From positions 1 to 48,285 of the forward strand of contig JBGUUT010000099.1 of the NCBI GenBank assembly GCA_045133795.1: a DNA stretch of 48,285 bases. Reading direction: 5' to 3'. Shown piece by piece: positions 18,441-27,872 of the stretch (within the stretch, counting starts at the first letter, position 1; each line of letters begins with the position of its first letter). Below the pieces are notes generated by a model. That model ran no database searches. It saw only the letters and a list, made by a program, of their open reading frames with translations, and was not told the DNA's origin. Source of the stretch: RGIG8597 sp045133795 (GTDB lineage Bacteria; Spirochaetota; GWE2-31-10). A program made the translations under genes and the position numbers.

Positions 18441-18767
18441 TTATCCTACAGTATCAATTTTAATGCCCACTCCATCCTCTCTCAAAACAGCATCCGGGAC
18501 ATTCTCATTTTCATTTTTATCATCTTTTGATTTTTTATTTTTTTGTTCTGAATCTTTTTTTTTCTTATTTCTGTCGTTTGTACTTTCTAATTGCTCTAAA
18601 TCTTTAAGTTCTCGAACATTTTCCGTATTTTTTTCACTTTCTTTTTTTAATAAATCCGTCACATATTCTTGCTTCAATATTTCCTGCTCTTTAGATAGAA
18701 CTTCTCTTTTAGAAATACTATTAATTTGCATGAAATTAGTCTGAAGATCGAGTGGATTAACAGCCAT
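18441..18767 (-). CDS. Small highly charged protein of unknown function
   Basis: 108 residues, mostly Lys/Glu/Asp/Asn between about 20 and 90, so probably disordered, with a short conserved-looking end (GVGIKIDTVG). No signal peptide or membrane segment. A strong AGAGGGGG site lies upstream of the ATG and the gene is six bases from the next one, which supports a real gene. Operon partners (FapA-like, sigma-28, che) suggest a link to motility. Confidence 0.55.
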   Translation of the reverse strand: MAVNPLDLQTNFMQINSISKREVLSKEQEILKQEYVTDLLKKESEKNTENVRELKDLEQLESTNDRNKKKKDSEQKNKKSKDDKNENENVPDAVLREDGVGIKIDTVG

Positions 18768-18790
18768 AAATGTTTTCCCCCTCTAATATG

Positions 18791-20728
18791 TTATCTTTTA
18801 TCTTCATCTTTTTTTTCTTCAATATATTGAACTGCATTAACTTCTTCATGCTCTAAAATAAATTGAATCTTTTTATATTCTGTTCTTATCGGAAGCATTG
18901 AATTCTTAATATAAATCTTAACTTGCGGATAAACTATTTTCGTTGCAATTACAGAACCTTTTCCTTTTAACATAGCAAGATATTGATTTAACTCACCAAT
19001 TACTGCTTCCATTTTTCTTATTACATCATTTAATCTATTTATTTCTTCACTTAGATTTTTATAAATTTCCTCTTTTTCTTTAGGGAATTTATCACGCAAC
19101 TGCTTTTTGAGATTCTGAAGACCACTGAAATTTACTTGAACTTCTTCAAGCTTTTTATATGCAGCTTCTTGTTCCGCCAAAGCTTCCATCAATTCTTGAC
19201 GTTTTTTAGGGTCAATACCTACTTCTATAATTGTTTCAGTACCGGATTGAGAACCGATAGTTCCGGATTTAATTGTTTCTCCAGCTCGTAAATCACCACC
19301 TACTATTGTCGCACGTTTTCCTACACAACAAATTTCCTTTGTTGCATCTACATAAGACTGCATTATCGCATCCTGAACATAAACACTGTCTCCGACTTCA
19401 ACCTTACTTACTTGCTGAATAAATTTTGCATAAAGACATTCGCCGGCTTTAATATAAGCCTCATCTTTACCCATAATACCCTGACTTACGGTAATATTTC
19501 CCTTTGCTTCAAGCCTACATTTTCCGACAGAACCTTTAATCTCAATATTACCCTCTGCTGTAATATTAAAATTATCTTCAACACTTCCGGTAACAATAAC
19601 ATTACCAAGGAATGAAATATGTCCGGTTTTTAAGTTTACGTCACCTTGAACAATATAAACTTCATCTACATTAACCTTTCCTGCACTGAAGTTTACCTGT
19701 CCGTTTGTTAATGCAACAATATTTAAACCGTCATCTGATACCTTTGTATTTTTCCCTTCTTGTAATACAAAATCTTTACCTGGCTTGTTATATATAATTT
19801 CACCGGTTACAGTTCTACCCGGTTCTCCGGTTGTCGCCAAATTCTTTGTCGCCAAAACTTGACCAGCTGTAACGTTTTGAATATTATTCATACTCTTAAA
19901 GTCTATTTGACCATTATTTTGCTCATGGAATTCTTTTTTCTTAGACGTATTAAAATGATAAGTAATTGATGCATCTACACCATTTACGACCTTGATTCCT
20001 TCAGCAATCCATATAGGAGTATCGTATTCCGGATAATCCAATATCTTTTCAATAACATCTTCTTTTATTCCGACAATAACATTGTGACTTTTTAATATAC
20101 TGCGAATTTGATCCACATCTAAATCATATCCACCGGGTCCAGGTGCACTGATAATAATATAAGCACGCATTTTAGTTTCACTTACCTGAACATTAGCTGT
20201 TGAATCATTAACAACATTTAAAGGCATTGTACCAATTTTAATATATTCGCCTTCAGCTTTATTAATAATCTCATTTAGAACATTTTCATCATATTGCTCA
20301 AAACCACGAAATTCCAATTTTTGACACACTTCTTGTAATTCTACAGGAAGACCGTCTTTTACAGGTGCAACAACTTTAAGTAAAACACCTTCTCCGGTAA
20401 TTCTAACAAAAGCTTCCCCGTCTTTACTTTGAAGGGTTTCTTCCAAATTAATATCCATATCATCAATAGAAGAAGATTCGCTCATTTCCAAAATATCTAA
20501 TGTATTTCTAGCTTTATAAACACGAATTTTATATTTTTTCTTACCGAAACCAAAAATCCCATTATCTCCGGACTCTAAAATCTCATAATCCAATTCTGAT
20601 AAAGTAACATTTAGTTTTGAACAAGCTTCTTCTAAGGCAATATCTAAAGACTCACTTTCAATCTCAATGCTCTCTAAATTAGCCTCTTCTTCGATGATTT
20701 TTTTCAGCATTAATCTTAGCTTTTCCAT
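18791..20728 (-). CDS. FapA/DUF342-family protein with an N-terminal Jag-like domain
   Basis: 645 residues from ATG 20728, which has GAGGGG just upstream; a TTG reading from 20740 is less likely. Residues about 10-55 resemble the Jag N-terminal domain (ALEEACSKLNV...GIFGFGKKKYKIRV). Residues about 190-530 form the FapA beta-helix region with repeated short strands (GHISFLGNVIVTGSVED, AEGNIEIKGSVG). A coiled coil (520-590) and a short end follow. FapA proteins are common beside flagellar sigma genes, but their job is poorly known. It follows the sigma-28 gene by about 30 bases. Confidence 0.8.
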   Translation of the reverse strand: MEKLRLMLKKIIEEEANLESIEIESESLDIALEEACSKLNVTLSELDYEILESGDNGIFGFGKKKYKIRVYKARNTLDILEMSESSSIDDMDINLEETLQSKDGEAFVRITGEGVLLKVVAPVKDGLPVELQEVCQKLEFRGFEQYDENVLNEIINKAEGEYIKIGTMPLNVVNDSTANVQVSETKMRAYIIISAPGPGGYDLDVDQIRSILKSHNVIVGIKEDVIEKILDYPEYDTPIWIAEGIKVVNGVDASITYHFNTSKKKEFHEQNNGQIDFKSMNNIQNVTAGQVLATKNLATTGEPGRTVTGEIIYNKPGKDFVLQEGKNTKVSDDGLNIVALTNGQVNFSAGKVNVDEVYIVQGDVNLKTGHISFLGNVIVTGSVEDNFNITAEGNIEIKGSVGKCRLEAKGNITVSQGIMGKDEAYIKAGECLYAKFIQQVSKVEVGDSVYVQDAIMQSYVDATKEICCVGKRATIVGGDLRAGETIKSGTIGSQSGTETIIEVGIDPKKRQELMEALAEQEAAYKKLEEVQVNFSGLQNLKKQLRDKFPKEKEEIYKNLSEEINRLNDVIRKMEAVIGELNQYLAMLKGKGSVIATKIVYPQVKIYIKNSMLPIRTEYKKIQFILEHEEVNAVQYIEEKKDEDKR

Positions 20729-20757
20729 TATACCCCTCAAATTACCATAAAAACAAA

Positions 20758-21537
20758 TCAGGAAATTTCTTCTTTAATCTCTGCCAATTTTGCACGCAAT
20801 CGAACAATAGCTTTTGTATGAAGCTGACTTACTCTTGATTCCGTAACATTCAATACTTCACCGATTTCTTTCAAAGTTAAATCTTCATAATAGTATAAAA
20901 TTAAAACTTTCTTTTCTTTTTCCGGCAATTCATTAATACCTTTTATAACAAGTTCCTTTACCGCTTCTCTTTCTACCGAAACATCAGGATTTATACTGGA
21001 AGGACTCTCTATTGTATCAATCATTGAAATTTTATCATCTGTGCCGGGATAAGGATTATTATCCAGAGACAACATTGTTGTTCCTGAAATTTTTGTCATT
21101 GTTGTATAAAATTCCCTGATATCCATTCCCATTTCATCAGCAATCTCTTGATCTTCTGCTGTTCGTCCGGTTCTTGCCTCAACAGCATTAATTGCTTGTT
21201 CCACAGCCTTTGCTTTTTGTCGGACTGAACGCGGAACCCAATCTATAGAACGTAATTCATCGTAAATAGAACCACGTATTCGCGTAACTGCGTAAGTTTT
21301 AAATTTTACATTTTTTGCGGGGTCAAATTTATCAATCGCATCCATTAATCCAAAAGAACCAAAACCAATTAAATCATCAGCTTCTAAAGTTCCGGTTTTG
21401 CCAAGATTAATTTTTCTGACAACATAATGAACTAAAGGAGAATACTTTTGAATAAGATAGTCCCTTATTTTTTTATCTTTTGTCTTTTTATAATTAACCC
21501 ATAGTTCTTCTTCTGGAATATCCACAAAACTATCCAT
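20758..21537 (-). CDS. fliA: Flagellar sigma factor (sigma-28, FliA/WhiG type)
   Basis: A 259-residue RNA polymerase sigma factor. Region 2 (LVHYVVRKI, DDLIGFGSFGLMDAIDKFDP, FKTYAVTRIRGSIYDELRSIDWVPRS) and region 4 (LPEKEKKVLILYYYEDLTLKEIGEVLNVTESRVSQLHTKAIVRLR) are those of the FliA/WhiG group. It should direct late flagellar and chemotaxis genes. It begins a second transcription unit: the fla operon upstream ends in a terminator at 21676-21698 and a plausible promoter lies between. Confidence 0.93.
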   Translation of the reverse strand: MDSFVDIPEEELWVNYKKTKDKKIRDYLIQKYSPLVHYVVRKINLGKTGTLEADDLIGFGSFGLMDAIDKFDPAKNVKFKTYAVTRIRGSIYDELRSIDWVPRSVRQKAKAVEQAINAVEARTGRTAEDQEIADEMGMDIREFYTTMTKISGTTMLSLDNNPYPGTDDKISMIDTIESPSSINPDVSVEREAVKELVIKGINELPEKEKKVLILYYYEDLTLKEIGEVLNVTESRVSQLHTKAIVRLRAKLAEIKEEIS

Positions 21538-21589
21538 TAAAAAACACCCCTTTAATAAACAAATAATAAAAATTTACTTTCTACTATAA

Positions 21590-21618
21590 AATATTTGTGC
21601 ATTGTACCTAAAAGTCAA
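21590..21618 (-). promoter_or_regulatory. Possible promoter of the sigma-28/che operon
   Basis: On the minus strand TTGACT is followed after 17 bases by AATATT (-35 five of six, -10 four of six matches to consensus). It lies between the fla terminator and the sigma-28 gene, about 55 bases before its ATG. AT richness makes chance matches common. Confidence 0.35.
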
Positions 21619-21675
21619 TCAATAATCCAGAATAATTTCAAAAAAACATTTTTAATTAATGTATAGACTAAAATT

Positions 21676-21698
21676 AAAAAAAGAGACTTTTGGTCTCT
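21676..21698 (-). terminator. Rho-independent terminator at the end of the fla operon
   Basis: AGAGAC / GTCTCT stem with a short CAAAA-type loop, followed on the minus strand by a T-rich run. It lies ten bases past the stop of the last fla gene. Confidence 0.8.
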
Positions 21699-21707
21699 CA
21701 TCTTATT

Positions 21708-22337
21708 TTAACTATCTCCGGATAATCCGCCTTGACGTTTTAAAATTGTTTTAATTCCTTTTGCTATATCTTCAGGAGTTGCTGCGACTCCTATTTTATC
21801 TTTTATAATTTCCTCGGCCGGCATTCCGGCAGTAATTTTCTTCGAATTAAACTCTTCTGCATAAGAATTAAAATCTTCCGAACTATGACCGGTCCCTTCT
21901 GATTCTGCAGAATCTAAAGCTTCATCACCTTCCAAATCCGGAAAATCTAAATTTTTATCTGTATTTATTTCCGGTAACTTACTGTCATTACCATCACCTT
22001 CTGCCACATGTGTTTCTTCCGGCATAGAAGAATCTACCTTTTCTTCAACTTCGGCATCATCACTAACAGTGAAATTAACATTATTTCCGATTGAAGAAGC
22101 ATTATCTGAAGATTCTTTTGTTTCTTTTTCTACTTCCACATTTTCCGCTAATATCGAATCTACATTTAATATTTTTGATAAAAGCACCAATACTCCAAAG
22201 ATAATTCCAAAAATAACACCGGCTCCCACTAATGGAGAAACTAATAAACCGATAATCCCTTTATCTTTAGAAAGATTTATAATAAAAATTAAAAGTAATC
22301 CAATAAAAGAAAAAATACCGCTTAGAATAATTTTCAC
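21708..22337 (-). CDS. Two-helix membrane protein with acidic tail, last gene of the fla operon
   Basis: 209 residues with two N-terminal transmembrane helices (about 3-20 and 28-52), an acidic Ser/Glu/Asp-rich middle (65-160) that looks disordered, and a short conserved-looking C-terminal block (MPAEEIIKDKIGVAATPEDIAKGIKTILKRQ). It starts with GTG at 22337 behind AGGAAGG. It follows flhG and precedes the operon terminator. Treponema genomes carry an unnamed gene at this place; function unknown. Confidence 0.6.
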   Translation of the reverse strand: MKIILSGIFSFIGLLLIFIINLSKDKGIIGLLVSPLVGAGVIFGIIFGVLVLLSKILNVDSILAENVEVEKETKESSDNASSIGNNVNFTVSDDAEVEEKVDSSMPEETHVAEGDGNDSKLPEINTDKNLDFPDLEGDEALDSAESEGTGHSSEDFNSYAEEFNSKKITAGMPAEEIIKDKIGVAATPEDIAKGIKTILKRQGGLSGDS

Positions 22338-22374
22338 AAATATCCTTCCTGTTTTTCACACGCTAACGCTAATA

Positions 22375-23238
22375 TTATTGAGCACCGACTAATTTCATAA
22401 CAAATTTTCTGACTCCGCCGCCGCCTTCTTTAAAATCAATACCTTCAAGACGTGATACAATATGTTTTAAACTAATAGCAGCTTTGCTTTTAGGATCCAA
22501 ATGTAAAAAAGGGATTTGTTTTTTTGCAGCCTGACCTACAATCGGATCATCATAAATCATTCCTAAATTTTCAACTTTGACACTTAAAAATTGTCCGGCA
22601 ATATTAATTACACGTTCTGCAACTTTTCTTCCTTCTGTAATAGAAGAAACTCGATTAACAACCAATTTCAATTCCATATTCTGAGTTGACATTTCGGTAG
22701 CAATTATTTTTATAATACCGTAAGCATCCGTAATAGCTGTAGGTTCAGGAGTTGTTACAATAATAGCCTCATCCGCAGCTGTTATGAAATCAAGCACATT
22801 CTGACTTACTCCGGCTCCGGTATCGATAATTAAAATATCTGCATACGATAAAACATCAAGCTCACTGATAAAATCAGAACGTTCTCTATCACTTAAATTA
22901 GCCAATTTTGAAAAACCGGAAGCTCCAGCAACAATTTGAATGCCGTAATCCGTATCAACTATAATTTCTTCCATGGTCTTTTGCTTTTTTATCAATTGAT
23001 AAAGATTAAACTTAGGAATAATTCCGAGACAAACATTAACATTCGCCAATCCCAAATCCGCATCCATAACAACTACTTTTTTGCCTAACTGAGCAAAAGC
23101 AATTCCCATATTTACTGCAATATTTGTTTTTCCAACTCCGCCTTTTCCGCTAGATACCGTAATAATTCTGGTTTTATGCTCAAAATTTCTGCGAGAATCT
23201 CCCATCATTTTTACTAAATCTTCGGCCTGATCCACCAT
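22375..23238 (-). CDS. flhG: MinD-like ATPase controlling flagellar number
   Basis: A 287-residue ParA/MinD ATPase. Deviant Walker A SSGKGGVGKTNIAVN near residue 30, switch DADLGLANVN, and DTGAGVS near 138 are visible. The N-terminal MVDQAEDLVKMM is the short helix by which FlhG stimulates FlhF. The C-terminus ends in basic, amphipathic residues as in membrane-targeting MinD proteins. It follows flhF after 82 bases, an unusual gap for this operon, which holds a run of nine Gs on the coding strand. Confidence 0.92.
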   Translation of the reverse strand: MVDQAEDLVKMMGDSRRNFEHKTRIITVSSGKGGVGKTNIAVNMGIAFAQLGKKVVVMDADLGLANVNVCLGIIPKFNLYQLIKKQKTMEEIIVDTDYGIQIVAGASGFSKLANLSDRERSDFISELDVLSYADILIIDTGAGVSQNVLDFITAADEAIIVTTPEPTAITDAYGIIKIIATEMSTQNMELKLVVNRVSSITEGRKVAERVINIAGQFLSVKVENLGMIYDDPIVGQAAKKQIPFLHLDPKSKAAISLKHIVSRLEGIDFKEGGGGVRKFVMKLVGAQ

Positions 23239-23281
23239 ATCATACCCCTATTTCAGATAAGTCTCCGTTTATTATCGTTAT

Positions 23282-23290
23282 CCCCCCCCC
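23282..23290. repeat. Homopolymer of nine C/G upstream of flhG
   Basis: Nine C on the plus strand, that is nine G in the flhG leader, about 44-52 bases before its ATG. It stands out in an AT-rich genome and is of a kind that can vary in length by slippage. Confidence 0.9.
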
Positions 23291-23320
23291 ATTATCTAAA
23301 ATAAAACTAACTTTTTTTAA

Positions 23321-24577
23321 TTAAAATTCTAAATTTTCTAAATAAACTTCCGGGGCAAAACCTGTGATTTTTTGCATTAAGCTACTTTTAGACACTTTCT
23401 CAATATTTGACGGAACTTTTTGTCCGTTTGTACAAAACATAATCTTTTTCTTAAATTCAACAGCACAACTTAAAATACTTCCGATAGTATCAGATTCATC
23501 ATTTTTTGTAATAATAATTTGGTCATAATCAAAAATAGAGAAATTTTTAAAAATATTACGAACTTCTTTAGGTTTTGTTGTAGCACTGACTGCAAGAACA
23601 AAATTCGGCAGTATCGCTTTTAATCTCAAAAACTCTCTCATTTCAGCCAATTTAATTCCGTCTTGCTGACTGCGCCCTGTAGTATCTATTAAAATAAGTG
23701 ATTCTTTTGACATTAAAATTGTCTTATTTAACTCTTCACTTGTATCTGTATAAGTACACTTAATTCCAATTAATTTTGCATATCTTTCAATTTGTTCTCT
23801 GGCTCCGATACGATAACCATCCATTGTGATAAACTCTACGCCTTTTTTTTCTTTCATTTTGACATTAGCTGCAATTTTGGCAAGAGTTGTTGTTTTTCCG
23901 ATTCCTGTAGGTCCAACCAAAACCATTACACTTTTTTCATTTTCTGACAAAAGATGTTCATCTGAACCTATTACTTTAGAAATACAATTTTCCAAATAAT
24001 TATAAGCATATTTTTGGACTTCAAGTCTATTTTCAATTTGAGTAATGGAGAGAGTTCTTCTGAGACTTTCCAATAATTCTTCTATAAACAAACTGGTAAA
24101 TTCATTATTATCTAATATTTCGCGTAATTCATTCAAATTCTTATTTATAACATCAGAACTTTCTGATTTTGCGGCTTGAATACTCATTCTTCGTTCAATA
24201 ATTTTATCTATTTTCTCCATAAGTCGCATTTCAAGATTATCATCATTAACATCAGAACTTTTTTCAGTCTTCTTCTCAACATCTTCTACATTTCTAGTTT
24301 GTTTAACAACGGTATTACTGTTATCCACTTCTGAAGATTTTAAATTTTCATTCTTTTGATTAAGCATATCAAGACATTTCTGGCGTTTAAAATAACTATC
24401 CGGAACAGAACAAGTCAATGTACATCTGGTCTTTTTTTTACCAAATATACCCCATATCCCATCTTGAAAAACTTTTTCTTCTTTCGTGTCTAAAATAAAA
24501 CAATCTTGCCCATATTTTCGCTTTGCTTCGCGTGTAGCATCTTCAATAGTCGGTGCAATAATTTTATCGTAATACAT
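23321..24577 (-). CDS. flhF: Flagellar placement GTPase, SRP family
   Basis: A 418-residue SRP-type GTPase that sets the site of flagellar assembly. The N-terminal B domain (about 1-130) is charged and variable; the N domain and G domain follow, with Walker A VGPTGIGKTTT near 225, TMDGYRIGAREQ, DTTGRSQQD and the TKNDES specificity motif. GGGAGAGGG precedes the ATG. It lies between flhA and flhG, as usual. In spirochetes it should act at the subpolar cell ends. Confidence 0.95.
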   Translation of the reverse strand: MYYDKIIAPTIEDATREAKRKYGQDCFILDTKEEKVFQDGIWGIFGKKKTRCTLTCSVPDSYFKRQKCLDMLNQKNENLKSSEVDNSNTVVKQTRNVEDVEKKTEKSSDVNDDNLEMRLMEKIDKIIERRMSIQAAKSESSDVINKNLNELREILDNNEFTSLFIEELLESLRRTLSITQIENRLEVQKYAYNYLENCISKVIGSDEHLLSENEKSVMVLVGPTGIGKTTTLAKIAANVKMKEKKGVEFITMDGYRIGAREQIERYAKLIGIKCTYTDTSEELNKTILMSKESLILIDTTGRSQQDGIKLAEMREFLRLKAILPNFVLAVSATTKPKEVRNIFKNFSIFDYDQIIITKNDESDTIGSILSCAVEFKKKIMFCTNGQKVPSNIEKVSKSSLMQKITGFAPEVYLENLEF

Positions 24578-24606
24578 TTCCCTCTCCCTTAAAATCCAGT
24601 ACTGTG

Positions 24607-26730
24607 TTAATCTTCATTTTTCTTAGGCAATTCAACTCTGCCGTAAATCGTAAGTTTTAAATCTCCGGTAACTTCCTCATTGCTGATAACGGCAATATTT
24701 TTACTTACCGTACGACAAAGTTCCCAAACTGCACGACGAATACGTGAGTTAGTAATAATCAAAGCCGGGAAACCTTCACTTTGTATTTTTCCGACAGCAT
24801 TAGCTATTGCTTGTTGGATAGCTCGTAACGCCTGCGGTTTTAATCCGACAATCGGCTCTCCCTCTTCTGTTTCTCTGACACTTTGTTGAATCAACTTTTC
24901 TATATCAGAATCAATTAATAAAACAAACAACTCATTCTCATCTGTTTTATATTTATTACAAATTACACGTTTCATTCCCTGACGTATATATTCTACAATT
25001 GCATAAAGCTTCATTACCGGAGAACAATCGGAAAGTCTTTCCAAAATAAAAGCCAAATCCCTAATTGACACACCTTCACGCAAAAGAAGTTGTAATATTT
25101 TCTGAATTTGTCCTTTTTTAAATCCGAGCTCTTTAACATCAAATACAACAGCAGAATTATCTTTTTCCAATTTTTTCAACAATTCTTCCGTAGCTTTTCT
25201 ATCCAAAATCTCATCTGCATGAGTTTGTACCATATTTTGAATATGCGTTGTAATAATTGTCGTTGGGTCTACTACCGTATATCCCAATTCTTCCGCTTCA
25301 AGACGTGCATCTTCTCTTATCCAATACGCTGCAAGTCCGAATACCGGCTCTCTGGTTTCTTCTCCGTCAATAGGTTCCAAATCGTCACTTCCCATCGCCA
25401 TCATACAGCCGGGGCGAATACTTCCGCTTCCGATTTCCTGACCTCGTAATTTAAATGAATATTGGTTCGGCTCAAGCTCAATATTATCTTGAATATGAAT
25501 ATCCGGCATAATAATACCGATTTCAACAGCAAAATGTTTTCTCATTGTTCTGATAGAACTGATAATACTGTTGTCGGTTTCATTAACAAGCGGAATCAAT
25601 TCATAACCGATATGTAAAGTCAACTCATCAACTTTCAACAACGAATCATAATTTTCAGCACCGCTTATTTCCTTTTTAGCAGCACTTTCTTGTTCTGCCA
25701 TTGCAATATTTGCCTGCTTTCTTTTTTCACCGGAACGCAATTGATTACTGAAAAATATAAGCAATGCCCCCATTACAATCAAAATTAAATGAGGAAATCC
25801 CGGAAGTACAGCCAGTACAAGAAGTACAATTCCGGCAATCATATAAACTCTGTCATATCTGCTGATTTGCTGCCACAATGTATCCCCGATAGAACTGTCA
25901 TTTCCTGATGAACGAGTTACGAGAAGACCGGTAGAAAAGCTTATTAGCAATGAAGGAATCTGACCGACCAAACCGTCACCGACTGTTAAAGAAATATAAT
26001 TTGTCAAAGCTTCACTAAAAGGTTCGCCATGAATTACAATACCGACAATCAAACCGCCGATAACATTTACCAAAGTAATAACAATCCCAAGGATTACGTC
26101 ACCTTGAATAAACTTCGATGCTCCGTCCATGTTTCCGTAAAACTGTGATTCTTCACTCAATTGACGACGTTTTTCTATAGCTTGCTCTTCCGTAATAGCA
26201 CCGTTATTTACCTCTACATCAATCGCCATAAACAAATTAGGCATTTTATCAAGAGAAAAACGTGCTGCAACTTCAGCTACACGAGTCGCACCTTTTGTAA
26301 TTACTATAAACTGAACAAGTACTAAAATTACAAATATGATAACACCTACTACCAGTCCTGCCGCATCATTTGAACCACCTACGACAAACTCTCCGAATGC
26401 TCGAACCATTTTTCCGTCAAAATTCGCACCCTCTGTCAAAATCAAACGAGTAGAACTGACATTTACTGCAACACGCATTATCGTAGTCACCAAAAGCATT
26501 GTCGGGAAAATAGAAAAATCAGTAGCTTTTCGCGTATAACTGACAGTTAAAACTATCAAAATCCCAAATAAGAGATTAACCGACATCAAAAAATCTAATA
26601 AAAAAGACGGAATCGGGATAATCAACATCATTACTACAACAACTATCAATGCCCCGAAAATCATAGTAGGGTCTCTAAACATTGAAGCCCAATCTTTTAA
26701 TTCCATTTTTTGTTTTGGTTTATTAGCCAT
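24607..26730 (-). CDS. flhA: Flagellar export gate protein FlhA
   Basis: 707 residues: eight N-terminal transmembrane helices (about 20-330) with the conserved FHIPEP-region loop after helix 4 (ARFSLDKMPN), then a cytoplasmic ring-forming domain (about 360-700) that docks chaperone-substrate pairs. Length is standard. A GGGGGAGGG site precedes the ATG, and its start touches the flhB stop (one-base overlap). Confidence 0.96.
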   Translation of the reverse strand: MANKPKQKMELKDWASMFRDPTMIFGALIVVVVMMLIIPIPSFLLDFLMSVNLLFGILIVLTVSYTRKATDFSIFPTMLLVTTIMRVAVNVSSTRLILTEGANFDGKMVRAFGEFVVGGSNDAAGLVVGVIIFVILVLVQFIVITKGATRVAEVAARFSLDKMPNLFMAIDVEVNNGAITEEQAIEKRRQLSEESQFYGNMDGASKFIQGDVILGIVITLVNVIGGLIVGIVIHGEPFSEALTNYISLTVGDGLVGQIPSLLISFSTGLLVTRSSGNDSSIGDTLWQQISRYDRVYMIAGIVLLVLAVLPGFPHLILIVMGALLIFFSNQLRSGEKRKQANIAMAEQESAAKKEISGAENYDSLLKVDELTLHIGYELIPLVNETDNSIISSIRTMRKHFAVEIGIIMPDIHIQDNIELEPNQYSFKLRGQEIGSGSIRPGCMMAMGSDDLEPIDGEETREPVFGLAAYWIREDARLEAEELGYTVVDPTTIITTHIQNMVQTHADEILDRKATEELLKKLEKDNSAVVFDVKELGFKKGQIQKILQLLLREGVSIRDLAFILERLSDCSPVMKLYAIVEYIRQGMKRVICNKYKTDENELFVLLIDSDIEKLIQQSVRETEEGEPIVGLKPQALRAIQQAIANAVGKIQSEGFPALIITNSRIRRAVWELCRTVSKNIAVISNEEVTGDLKLTIYGRVELPKKNED

Positions 26731-27872
26731 TATCTACCCTCCCCCATTTTTTCTTTATGTTCATACGCCAATTTCAATGCTGTTACTACCAAAGTCCACA
26801 TCGTTTCCGGAACATAATCATTAATTTTTACATCCGCATAAAGTTTACGTGCCAGCGGAACATTTTCATAAAGATATATTCCGTGTTCTGCCGCTACTTT
26901 CTTTATTTTCTGTGCAAACTCATCTTGTCCTTTGGCAATAACACGCGGTACGTCATCTACGACTCTGTCATATCTCAATGCAACCGCAAAGTGAGTCGGG
27001 TTGGTGATTACGACATCCGCCTGCGGCACTATATCATTTAATATTTTTTGTTGCGACAATAAACTTTGATACATTTGTTTCAATTTTGATTTTACTTGCG
27101 GGTCCCCTTCCAAATCTTTAAATTCCTGCTTAACTTCTTCTTTTTTCATTTTCAATTCTTCTTCATGCTGTTTATGCACAAAAAAAACATCCGCAATAGA
27201 AAAAATCAACATCAAAATCATAACAAAAAAGACTATCTTTACACAAACCTTCAACATGAAAATAAATCCGGCCGATATATCCATATTAAATAAATCCATT
27301 ATTTCCATGATGTGGCTTTTTATTACAAAAAATGCAACTGCAACAATAATCACAACTTTTACTATTGATTTCAACAAGTTAAAAGCTCCTATAGGAGAAA
27401 AAACTTGCTTTTGAAAAAACTTAAAAATATTCGGATTTACTCGTTTAAAATCCGGAATCAACGGTTTTGAATAAAACTTCATTCCTCCGATTTGACCGTA
27501 ATTACTCACAAGAGCAACAACAAAAGCCACAATTGCCATCGGTAAAAACAGCTTTACCATAGGAAAAATCAAAGTATCAAAATACAACTTTGGATTATGC
27601 AAAGATAAATTTTGATAATTTTCAAAAATATAAACAAAACTATTTCTTAATACTTTGAATATATATTTTCCGAGAATTACCATTGTTCCAAAAGCTGCTA
27701 TTGCCACAGCAACTGCCGGAATTTCTTTTGATAAAGCGACACGTCCTTCTTCACGAGCTTTACGCTTTTTATGTTCCGTCGCTTTTTCAGTTCGTCCTTC
27801 TGATTCGGCCGATGCGAAACGTTGTAAATCAAACGGAATATTCAGTAATAAAATATCGTTTTTTTCAACCAT
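26730..27872 (-). CDS. flhB: Flagellar export switch protein FlhB
   Basis: 380 residues. An N-terminal extension (NIPFDLQRFA) precedes the usual GRTEKATEHKKRKAREEG. Four transmembrane helices follow (about 50-235), then the cytoplasmic domain with the self-cleavage motif Asn291-Pro-Thr-His294. FlhB switches export from rod/hook to filament substrates together with FliK. Overlaps fliR by eight bases. Confidence 0.96.
   Translation of the reverse strand: MVEKNDILLLNIPFDLQRFASAESEGRTEKATEHKKRKAREEGRVALSKEIPAVAVAIAAFGTMVILGKYIFKVLRNSFVYIFENYQNLSLHNPKLYFDTLIFPMVKLFLPMAIVAFVVALVSNYGQIGGMKFYSKPLIPDFKRVNPNIFKFFQKQVFSPIGAFNLLKSIVKVVIIVAVAFFVIKSHIMEIMDLFNMDISAGFIFMLKVCVKIVFFVMILMLIFSIADVFFVHKQHEEELKMKKEEVKQEFKDLEGDPQVKSKLKQMYQSLLSQQKILNDIVPQADVVITNPTHFAVALRYDRVVDDVPRVIAKGQDEFAQKIKKVAAEHGIYLYENVPLARKLYADVKINDYVPETMWTLVVTALKLAYEHKEKMGEGR

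Noticed and set aside
25108..25449. Plus-strand open frames inside flhA and other fla genes
   Set aside because: They are shadows of strong minus-strand genes, with no ribosome binding sites or family signatures.
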